Positions 21,101-33,100 of a stretch of DNA of 64,000 nt are shown piece after piece. The number at the start of each line of letters is the position of its first letter. Within the stretch, counting starts at the first letter, position 1. The DNA is from Sanderia malayensis. Lineage: Eukaryota; Cnidaria; Scyphozoa; Semaeostomeae; Pelagiidae. The notes below the pieces were generated by a model. It was not told where the DNA came from and searched no databases. It saw nothing but the letters and a program-made list of their open reading frames with translations. Location: positions 558,001-622,000 of the forward strand of contig RQOL01000729.1 of NCBI GenBank assembly GCA_013076295.1, given 5' to 3'. The translations under genes were made by a program, and so were the position numbers.

Positions 21101-24100
21101 GTGGATGGTTTTGGTTGGGTTGCTGGCCTATCTGCTGGCTAATGTTATGAATGTAGCATGCTTTTATCTGAAAAGAGATCCATGTTTTTGGACGAACAAT
21201 AACATGGCATCAATCAAACAAGTTTTTATCTGTAAAATATAATAATGCAACAGACTTGCACCTCCAATTCCAAACCTTCTGCTACAGCATTTTCAAATCT
21301 AGAAATAAGTTAAATAAAATGCCGAAGCCCCGCCAAGCTCACTTGAACCTTTGAACAATAAGAAGAGCAACGGAAGTGGATGTGTTCTATTGTTACATAC
21401 TATTAGGAGCGACAATTAAGTTCGACGTTTAACTTGCTGTCGCTCCAGAGTCGCTCCACTGCCGTACTTAATTGTATTTGATTCGGCGCATGAGAAGAGC
21501 GACGTTTAACTTAGGTCTCAAACGAAACAAATATCTACCTTGATTTCTTGAGATTTGATTTTGGATTGTTCGAGTGTGTGAATCAAATCAATATCATCAA
21601 CTGGACTGCCTTCTGACGAGGAAAGTCTGTGCAGAATTTTATCTTCGATTGCTTTCAAGTCTTGTCTCATCTTTGCATTACTTATAATCAACTGGTTCTT
21701 AGCTTCTTCAAGATCAGGCCTCTCTTCGGCCACAACCAATGCCAATAATTGATCTTCAAGACCACTGTGTCAATAAAGGACAAAACTAGTCAGTCGATAA
21801 CTTAGCTGGAGTGGATAGCAAGCTAAGAAACAAAATATCATCGATCGTAGCCACAGCCACTCGGCATAAAATCTGCATAAGGGTAAAAGAAATTGAGCCT
21901 ATCGTAAGCTTTACAGGTGTACATAGAAAAGAAATGTTGTTGGATTTACCTTGGTGAAAGGGTGAAGTTAACAATAGTGACTTTTGTTGAGACTTCGGGA
22001 GTGTAATGCGGATTAGGCAGTTTGGTTGTGATGTAGAACTTGAAATCATCATGATAAGGAATGATAGTATCGCCGAGTTTTATCACAGTGCTTCCCTGCT
22101 GCTTGAAAACCTGTGAAATAATAGAGACAAACATGGAATAATACAATGCAAGGTTAGTTCAATAAGAAAGGCATTGCATTGGAAAAAGGCATTGCAATGG
22201 AAAAAGGTATTGGATTGGGAAAAGGCATTGCACTGGTGGAGGTATTGCATTGGTCGAGGTATTGCAATGGATGAGGGAGGTATTACATCGTAGAAGGGTA
22301 TATAGCTAAAATATGTCAGATGGAATGCAGAGACACGCAGCAAACCTGTTTTAGAAGAATGGGTTCAAGTGCTGGATCAAGTTCTTCGCCAACATTTTCA
22401 AGCAGACATGGTTTGCCGAATCGTACTGCGTTTTCAAGACTTCTCAGAAAATCTCGATCTGTCAGCTTGATAATGTCCAGGCCAGCATCTTTCTCCTGGC
22501 AAACAAAAAGCAAACATATCTTGTTAGATTGTCCAAGAGCGATACGTGTTAAGCACGAGCGATACAAGAACTGTGAAAAACTTAACAAAGTCGCCTTGCC
22601 TGTGTTCGTATCCACTTATTAGCTTGTCCTTGTGGATCGATGAATAGTGGCCATCTTTTCGAGTACTGCACAACAACACCGTTATCGACAGAAAGTGTAT
22701 CACGCGGTAAGCCGGCTATTTGCCAATTTCTAATCTTCACTGGATCACCGAGTGTTCCAACAAGTGTACACTGCTCAGAATGAGGTATTTTCTCTTTTGT
22801 TAGCTCTTCTTTCCACTCGTCAACCAGCGAAATCCTGTATTCACCCTGAAATTCAAAATAAATACAAATAATCGACGAAATAATTAATCCAAAAACCTCA
22901 TGACTTCATCCCAAATTCATCCACTTCTCAATGCACCAGATTATCCTTTCTTCCATCCATGTTACTTTCAACTCTTCAATACAAAGACGTAAACATTTCT
23001 TACCGTGAAGACACCCAAGTAGGCAATGACACCAGATGAAATAACAATATCACCAACAATGTTAATCAGCAATTCATCAAAAACTTTCACAGAACTCTCC
23101 CATCGACTTTGCTCGTCACTCAGTCCTCCAATCAACTAAAAAGGAAAAAATAATTGGTATAGCTGCAATAAACTAATATAACACTGCAGCAACTCCAGTG
23201 TATTGCAGACACTTGTTCTCTCTCACTCCTGTTCATGACACGATAAACTTCTATTCTTATTGTGACAATCACTGAACACACATATTCACGATTCTACCAT
23301 AGTTCAATGTTGACTACGAACCTTTTCTGCTCTGCCGAGCCTTGCAGTGCATTGCTCAGTCTTGAACTCAAGATCTTGTTTCTTAGCAACGCATTCCTCG
23401 TATTTTGCTTGCAGTGCAGCAATGCCTTCCTCGACTTCAGCCAGTCTCGCTTTCGCGGCTTCAAGGAGTCTCTGGGTTTCTTGCAACTCACTGCGTGCTC
23501 TCTTCAACGCTTCCTATTGGCAGAAGAAGGACAAAACAACCAATCAAACAGCAGACCAACAGATTAACAGAAGAGTGATACAACACATTCCAATATAATA
23601 GTGTAGATCTATGATTAAGATGGTAATGTAGCATCATATAAACATGTAACGTAATACATACCCTTTTAGGAGCAACATTCTTTGCCACAAAATGGTACTT
23701 GTGCATGGCTCGAGCCCACTGACATATAGAAGTACATGCTCTGGAAACCTAGGAGGAAGATTATAATCAAATCAATGCCATATACTACAGCAAAGAGCAC
23801 TTTAAATGATTGCTCAAGGCAATTACTCAAACCAAGGTAGTGATGGTAATAAACTCACTTTTGAAATAGCAACCGGTTGGAAATCTTCGTTGTCAATGTA
23901 GGGTTGAATTTTTTGAATCACAGAATCTGCAATGTTATCCTGATGAAAGATGAATTCAAACATCAACACAATGCATGCTACATGAGTTTTAGCCGGGTTT
24001 ATTAAGCTTTAACGAATTATATTCACCTTGTCATAAGTGAACAGTCCGTCGAGAAACTTGCCTGGGTCTTGCAACAAACCTCTGCCGACCTCCCAATAAT

Positions 24101-27100
24101 CATCGACTCTTGTACCAGGCTAAAAGAACAATTACAGCATTTGAATATACAGCCATAGACAGTTGATGCATGCATTTAAGTAATCATACAAAGCAATGCA
24201 GGCTACGCAGAAGTTTACAATGGCTTTAACAGCTTGGAAAGCTGCTTAAAGAGTCATGCATATGTTAGGTTAAAATATGCTGGGTTGAAGTGGATTGAAA
24301 AGAATCACGCTCAGACCTTATCTCCTGCTACTTTCTTTGGCTTCAAGCCTTTCATAATACACACAGCCTCGATTACCATCTTAACACCAGGAGGAGGCCG
24401 CTGCATTGTTCTAACCTGGGCAAACAAACAAGAAATCTCAATACGCAACAAAGACACGCATTGCTATAACTGAGGGTGCAATACTGCGCTAATAATTACA
24501 GACTTGATGACTTTGGGACAACTTACCTCAACTACATCGTTTCTGTTCAATGATTTCAAGCTCGCCAGCGCAGCTTCCTTTAAAACAAAGCCACATCATA
24601 AATCAACACACTATAATAGACTGACCGGTCTACTCATCTATAACGTCGACTAAGAACATGGTCCATCTTATCAACATACAAGGTCTTTGGCAATTGGTAA
24701 CTAAGAGGGCTGAATTAAAAAGCCGCATGTAAGAGCCAATGGGTTAAGAAACCTCCAGGCTGATATTTCTCTTCAAAACAAAAGAAGAAACAATAGCCTA
24801 TTGTCTTTGAGCAATAGGCTGAGTACGAGGTTCACAATGCGGCATTGTAATAGCAGTGTTATAGAGTTCTGTTATTGCAATGCTATCTTCCTGACTTACC
24901 AAAGCAGGCAAAGCTTCATTCAGATCTCTTTGTGCATCGTCAGCAATCTCCTGTGTCTCCTCTGCTTTTTTCGTGGCTTCTTGCTCCTCCTTTGACACAA
25001 TCTCCTTCGTTTCATTTGCAATCACCTGCAGCAAAGCAACAAAACATCACTAAGTTATAGTAACAGAAACATCTAGATGCATTAGAAACCACTTCCCAAA
25101 GGTGGATTTGTGGCACAAAGGTGACACACTAAAAGAGGAATACTGGATGAGTTTAAACGTACAGAATCTTTTGCGATTTGTTCTATGGTCTCTTGAGTTT
25201 CCAACGAGGCTTGTGCTAACAATGGTTGCATGCTCTCCAATTCCTCTTGCAATTTCGTCACTTCGTGTTGTGTGTTTAACAACTACAATACAATTCAAAG
25301 ATGCCGTATGACATGTTACACAAAACAGTTTATCAGTCGGAAAAATATTTCAAGCAATGATGGAACAGAATGAGTTGAGCTTACTTTGTCCAAGCCTGTC
25401 TTTGTTCTGTTCCTCGCTCCCTGAATCTCAGATTTCTTCAGACCAAGCACTTTGTTAAATGTTCCCAACAGCTCGAGATAGCTACGAATAAAAGACATTA
25501 ATTTAGAGTAACCAAGAGTTACAATACTTTACCAAACACAGCAACTATCTTCTCAATGGCTATAAATCTTTATGGAAATTGAATTGCATTGAGTACCTTG
25601 TGGGAGTGACATAATTGTGTCTTGACAATTCATCCAAGTACTGTTTGGACTTCGTTGCAACGGACTGATGAATAGTTCCAAATAGATTTACCTGGAAGAA
25701 AATTTCAAAGATTATTTGTTGAACAACAATGAAATTAACCAAAGAACCGAAGAGCAGAATAAACAGAAGCATGGAGAAATAAAGTAAGTAATAAGCAGAA
25801 TAAAGTATGGAGAAATAAGCCTCAACACCAAAGCAGCTAAATCAGCAATTACTCAAAGTATGGCATTTAATAATACATATAAACAGTGTAATAGTTTAAT
25901 ACAGAGTATAATGCATACCAGACCAGGCACGTTGGTTTTTCTCGAATCGATCTCGGGCATTTCAAGAATGAACGTGTTAGCAACGGACTTCAGAGCTTCA
26001 TCAGGCCACTCAGAAAACCAATCAATCGTACAGCAGTTGACAAGCGATGGAAACTGTCTCAGACGAGATCGAAACACTTCACCAATGGGACTAAGAATTA
26101 ACAGCAAATAGTCATTATATACAAAGTAGCACCGTCAATACATCTATATATAGTAGCAATTGAAATGTACCGTGAGACAGCCAGGCCAATACTCACCTCA
26201 TGCATATGACCAGATGAATATTCGTTTTGATTCTTTTGGTATACGTTGAGAATAGATTGGCTTTCGTTGGCTGTAATCCTTCGTCTAAAACAACTGGTTT
26301 CATGGCAGTGTATATATTATCCAGCTCATCAATGGCATAGATATTAGGTACATCTCCTGAATTCAATATCCCATTGATATCTTCAAGGAATGATTCACTC
26401 TTAATCTAGAAAGATTCAGCGGTGAAGAAAGTTTTAACATCATAAATTACTCGCTGCATGCTATTAATACAGCAATCAGTATGGAGACGTGTAAAACACG
26501 GACCAATTTTGCCAAATCATCTAACATTTACCTGCGTATCGGAAAAAAGGAACACAACCGGTGTATTTTCCAGACCAGCTTTCATCAGCACCCGTTTCAC
26601 GTCATCTCGCCAGTCTGTCAGTCCGTAGTTTTTCGACAGCTCAATTTGAAACAAATCATACTCAGCCCTGAAATAGACACAGAAACCATTGAATCAGCCC
26701 TTAATAAGAGCAGTTGCAAGCCGAACGAATGGACAAATGGACGTCCAATAGACAAACATAGCATACATTAAAGCTTCAAATTATTGAGCAATACAAACAT
26801 GTGTGTTGCGAGTCTTGTTAAACTCTGTCTTCCACTGCCACCAACACCAAGAAGCAAAGCATTGCCAAGAGGTTGTCTGATGACTCGACTGATACGAGCA
26901 ACATGACGAACGGCATCCGTGAAAAGTACAAGCTTCATTTGCGCAGTGTTGATCTGATTGTAATCTTCCAAATACTCAAGAAGTGTAGAATGCATCTGCA
27001 ACAAAAAGCACACAGTGTTCAACAATGCATGGCATAGGCAATAGAACAGAACTGCTATTATCCATAACTACTATCTATTGCTCACATTGAACCATATATT

Positions 27101-30100
27101 AATTGCTGCTGCGTAGCGGAACAAAGTGAAGCGGCTGCGCCGCAGTTTATAATCGAGTCCTTGTCGAGAAAAATCTTGTTTGTGTGTTTTTGGCAATGCA
27201 ATTCAATCAATGGTCAAGGGTTAGGGTTAGGGTTAGGGTTAGGGTTAGGGTTAGGCCCGGCTAGGCCCGGTAAATGCCCGGCTCCGCACGATTCGTGCAG
27301 ACAACAGTCATGCCATCTGGGGGCCATTTAAAAGGGGGGGGGGCAAATTACTTTTGTAAATCAATGAGTCCAAAGTTAAATGTTCGCTTTGGAGGACAAT
27401 AATGGTAAACAAGGTTTTAAGATATGAATACTGTTGCGAAGCATATGATATGCGGATATTAGTAAAACATCGATAATAACAAAAAACGTTTCAAATATCT
27501 GTATTTTGTTTATTTTTGTGGAACGATGGATATGGAACAGGCCTAAATTAATCGAACGACAAAAACAATTGTTGAATTAAAAATCTTATATTTACTGGAT
27601 ATAATATGTAAGCTCTAATTAAAGGTAAGTGTCGTGGTTTTGATATCCCACAAGCTTGCTGAAATATCAGCTAATACAACACTACATTCCAATTCAAAGC
27701 TCGAAAGAAAACGCAGTGGCATATTATTGGCATATTTCCCATAGGTCCCTTTTACAAATAAATCAATTCCCAGAATTGTAGTGGTCTGATATTCCGTTAG
27801 ATATTTAGAGTAACTTAGGCCGCTCAAGATAATTGATTTCCTTCGTTGTGGGATCCTTTACAAAAATATTTTGGTAAAGTTCTGGAATACTTTAGTAAAG
27901 TCCCGGGTCGCATCAGCTAATATTTTAGTAAGCTTCTGACCATGTCACTTACCTTTAATCAGAGCATACATATTATCCAGTACATCCAAGAGTGTTAATG
28001 TTTACAATGTTTTTTGTAATGCAGTTAATTTAGGCCTGGTCCATCGTTCCGCAATAAATACACGAAATTCTGATATATAAAACGTTTTTTGCCATTCAAG
28101 CAATTTAAATAGTATCATCATATTGCATGCTCTGTAAAAAATGTATATATCGACTTATTCCACCAATACTTTCCACAAAACGAGCATTGAACTGTAGTGC
28201 TTCTGTATTGACTTGCTGATCAACATCAGCTTTTTGACCCCTCTTTAAAATGGCCGCCAAACTTTTCCTGGCTTCACTGATTCGACGCGAGTCAGGCATC
28301 TAGCGCCTTCGGCGCTTTATATAATTGCCCAATGCCTCAGCCACTATGGACACAATTACGTCATATACGCTCCTGCGCAGTACCAACAACTACGCCACTG
28401 CGCATTCTGACCACCTTTCCCCTCCGAATTGCGTAACCCTAACCCTAACCCTAACTATAAGCCTAACCCTAAGGCCAATGCCTCAGCCACTATGGACACA
28501 ATTACGTCACATATGCTCCTGCGCAGTACCAATAACTAGGCCACTGCGCATTCTGACCACCTTTCTCCTCCGCATAGCGTAACCCTAACCCTAAGCCTAA
28601 CCCTAAGGCCAATGCCTTAACCACTATGGACACAATTACGTCACATATGCTCCTGCGCAGTACCAATAACTACGCCACTGCGCATTCTGACCACCTTTCT
28701 CCTCCGCATAACGTAACCCTAACCCTAAGCCTAACCCTAAGGCCAATGCCTCAGCCACTATGGACACAATTACGTCACATATAATCCTGCGCAGTAACAA
28801 TAACTACGCCACTGCGCATTCTGACCACCTTTCTCCTCCCCATAGCGTAACCCTAACCCTAACCCTAAGCCTAACCCTAAGGCCAATGCCTCAGTCACTA
28901 TGGACAAAATTACGTCATATACGCTCCTGCGCAGTATCAATAACTACGCCACTGCGCATTCTGACCACCTTTCTCCTCCGCATAGCGTAACCCTAACCCT
29001 AACCCTAAGCCTAACCCTAAGGCCAATGCCTCAGCCACTATGGACACAATTACGTCACATATGCTCCTGCGCAGTACCAATAACTAGGCCACTGCGCATT
29101 CTGACCACCTTTCTCCTCCGCATAGCGTAACCCTAACCCTAAGCCTAACCCTAAGGCCAATGCCTCAGCCACTATGGACACAATTACGTCACATATGCTC
29201 CTGCGCAGTACCAATAACTACGCCACTGCGCATTCTGACCACCTTTCTCCTCCGCATAACGTAACCCTAACCCTAAGCCTAACCCTAAGGCCAATGCCTC
29301 AGCCACTATGGACACAATTACGTCACATATGCTCCTGCGCAGTACCAATAACTACGCCACTGCGCATTCTGACCACCTTTCCCTCCCCATAGCGCAACCC
29401 TAAGCCTAACCCTAAGCCTAACCCTAAGGCCAATGCCTCAGCCACTATGGACACAATTACGTCACATATGCTCCTGCGCAGTAACAATAACTACGCCACT
29501 GCGCATTCTGACCACCTTTCTCCTCCCCATAGCGTAACCCTAACCCTAACCTTAAGCCTAACCCTAAGGCCAATGCCTCAGTCACTATGGACAAAATTAC
29601 GTCATATACGCTCCTGCGCAGTATCAATAACTACGCCACTGCGCATTCTGACCACCTTTCTCCTCCGCATAGCGTAACCCTAACCCTAACCCTAAGCCTA
29701 ACCCTAAGGCCAATGCCTCAGCCACTATGGACACAATTACGTCACATATGCTCCTGCGCAGTACCAATAACTAGGCCACTGCGCATTCTGACCACCTTTC
29801 TCCTCCGCATAGCGTAACCCTAACTCCAACCGATACACCACACATGGTCGGTAGTATTACCTCATGCATACTCCTGGGCAGTAACTTATATATGGCACTA
29901 CGCATACACGCGCAGTGACATACGACAGAAGCAAGCTAACATCTCACCCCTTGAACTACTTCACTGTTCGGTGAATGTTTAGTCGCACCTTAACAAGAAA
30001 AATAAAGCTTGCTTGCTTGCAAGCTTTTGACTACACCCATCTCCATATTTTTTGCAGGCACTCATTTCAAAACATCTTTTTAATCAAATATATATCATAG

Positions 30101-33100
30101 TTTTTCTATTAAAATTGCAAGTAACTGATCACCCGTCAACGTCAGGAGTCTGTATCGTATTTCCTTAATAAATGCCCGAATATCAGGGGGTTATAATACC
30201 TTGTCATAGTCAGTCACTTCTGCATAAACTTTAACATCTGCATTTGGCACCATGAAATCACCGTAGATGAGTATATCACTCGGTACAACTGATTCAAAAT
30301 CAACGTCGAAAGATGTTTTGATTTTCTCACGTAGAACATTCTGAAACCACTGACAGTCTTCAGCATTGACCAACCTGTCTTGTAGTGTGCGACAGTTTTC
30401 ATGATACCTAAAGAAGACAAATTGACGACCATTCAATCCACTGTTACAGTAACACAGACTTACTCGCTCACATAAATAGGACCTGTGCTTAAAATAGACA
30501 AGCATTAAGCATTATATGTCCCAATTAAGTTATGAATATTGAATCAAATATGAATCTATCTACCATAGTCTAAGGATGTCCTCTTTTGTCTCCATTTTTT
30601 CGGCCTTTGCCATCAAAATTCCTTGAAACACTTTGGACAAATCTCGAAGATTAAACGTGTAATGACTCTTGGCTGGTGTGGGGAGCAACTGTGAAACAGA
30701 TAGATGAAATACATTGTCACAAATAAATGAAATACATTGTCACAAATTCGCACACAACAGTAGCAGATACGACTTTCAATTGTCAATAAATGTCATCGAC
30801 GCAACATATTATAGTGCCCTATTAGATCATCATGTATTGTTACACAGATTCACGCGTCTTCAAGTTTTACCTGCGTGGTGATTGTATTGTAAACAGCAAT
30901 TGTATGTTCCACGATTTTTTCACCAAGAGTCTCCTTCTCTGGTCCGCTGTATGCGCCTACAAGAAACAGCGTATAAAAGAAGCAAGCATAAATAGCAATA
31001 CGAGCACCAATTGAACTCTGGCCTTCTCTACTGCTATTGCTGCTATGCTAAGCATTATCTCACTGAATCTACATGGTGACTGAACGCTGACTGACCTTTC
31101 AAAGAAGCGTGAACTAAAAAGAAAACAAAGGAACTTCTACTATTATCGGGTTCTGAGAATGCATTTTAAATTGTGTTATCTAACGCTGCTAAAGCAAGCA
31201 AAACTGTAAAACTGGAAAATGGGGAGGAAGAAAGCTTACCTATCCAGCTGTTAAGGATGGACGAGAAGATTCGCATTTTGCTTTTATCTTCCATTTCACA
31301 AAAGGATAAAACATTGAAATGTCTGGTCAAACGGGCTGTCAACGGATTCCGACCACCACCTGGTGGACCCATGGCCCCCAAAAGATTTATGTCGACCAAC
31401 TCTCTAAAAGCACCTGAATGTAAAGCAAAATCATATCAGCATAAGCATTGAACATTAAGCTGTCTGCAAAAGAAGCATTTACGATCGATGAATGATGAAC
31501 AGTATCTAATGTGGAGGTATTTACCAATTTGCTTTCTGTCATACCATCCACCATGATCACAGTATTGTCTCAATAACTCAATAGGTGGCTGCGCTCCGTA
31601 GATCTCCACGGCTGGCATGTTCAAGTCATCGATGAAGAGGACAAAGTATTTGCCCAATGGAGGCCCATACATTCCTTTACGCCTGAAAATAGAAATGTAG
31701 CATTGAGTAGTAAAGACGAAAAAGTCAAAATAAAGAGGGAGGCTTGAGACAGGGACAAATAAGGAATAACGTAGCTCATCGAAAGACAAGAAAACCAGAC
31801 TGGGACAATTCTATTTGAAAAATCTTCAGATTTCATGTGATGCCATTCTCGTTGATACCATCAATAAATTCTCAATTAAAAGAATATTTCCTTAACTGAC
31901 CTTTTATCGAGTTTAGCATCAATCATATCCTGTGTTTGATTAGCTGATGTCCTTGCGGAGAATGTAATGAAATGTGACATGTATTCATGTGGCATTCCAT
32001 GCAGTAGTTTATGATTGATGCAGAGAGTTTTACCAGAGCCAGTTGGACCAACACAGAGAACCTGTTGAAATGCAATATAGAATATACAACCAAGGGCATT
32101 GAAAGACACAAAACATGCAAATATGTCAACAGAAACATAGCTGAATACGCAATAGTATGATCACGATACCTTTTTGGTATTTCTGAGTAACTTTTCAACG
32201 AGATATTCCCCTCGAACAAAGTCCATAGTTGGCACAATGATATCGGAAAAGCTCATCTCTGGAACTATCTTCGGAGCCGGAACATTATTCATCCAATTGA
32301 CCCAGCAAATCTAAAGAAAAAGACAACAATATTTAGGATATAATTTCAAATCAACTTTGTCCAATCAATGAACATGTTATAGAAATAATGCGATGTGATT
32401 GGTTGAATGACGGTTGAATGCGATGTGATTGGTTGAATGAGAGCCTCACCTCGCCCGTGCTTTTGAGCTCCTCCTCATCGTCGTGTCCGTAGTTGGAAAT
32501 TCCTCCGTCGTCAAAGCGGTAATCGTAAACCAAACCAGACGCTGGTATTTTCAGAGATATCTAAAAGGAAAGCAGCCATTGAATGCAACAAACGTTGGAT
32601 TGAAACTCACAGAAGCCAAGGTAAGCCAAATAAAGCCAAGCCGACCTAAGCCTAGTCAAGCCAAGAACAACCAAGCCGAGAGAAGTGAAACCAAGAGAAG
32701 CAAAGACAAGAGAAGCCAAGCCAAGAAAAGTTAATAAAAGCCAAGTCAAGTCAAGCCAAGACAAGACAAGCCTGAGCAAACAACAATAAGCTAAATCAAG
32801 CCAATGCCTACATATTGTACCATCTTTATTGGGAGTTGACGACAAGTAGAAGCTTGTACATACGTTTTCCTTCGTCATCTTTTCTCTCATGTAATCACTG
32901 AAGGCCCTGCGTCCATCTCCATCACATGTTCCACCAACAGACCAGATCAATGAAAAGATGAACCAAGGCTCAAGCAGGTTAGGGATGGCTTCTATCTTCT
33001 CAGCTGATACTGGCTCAGTCTGCAAAAAAGGATAAGCAATGTTATGCAAAGCAAGAAAAACAAAGTACATGCATGCTACACCATGGTATTGAACTAGATG

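Noticed and set aside
20646..21242. Plus-strand frames inside the 925-bp TIR element as a transposase
   Set aside because: Short, unlinked frames with no catalytic motif. The element looks non-autonomous.
28325..29817. Series of ~76-codon plus-strand frames starting ATGGACACAATTACG
   Set aside because: Each is one satellite unit. The frames recur at the unit period and encode the CCCTAA tract as TLTLTL. Not genes.
26996..30199. The large DNAH1 intron considered as a gene boundary splitting DNAH1 in two
   Set aside because: Exon phases and protein order (VTDYDK to [14 protein letters not shown]) continue across it exactly as in DNAH1.
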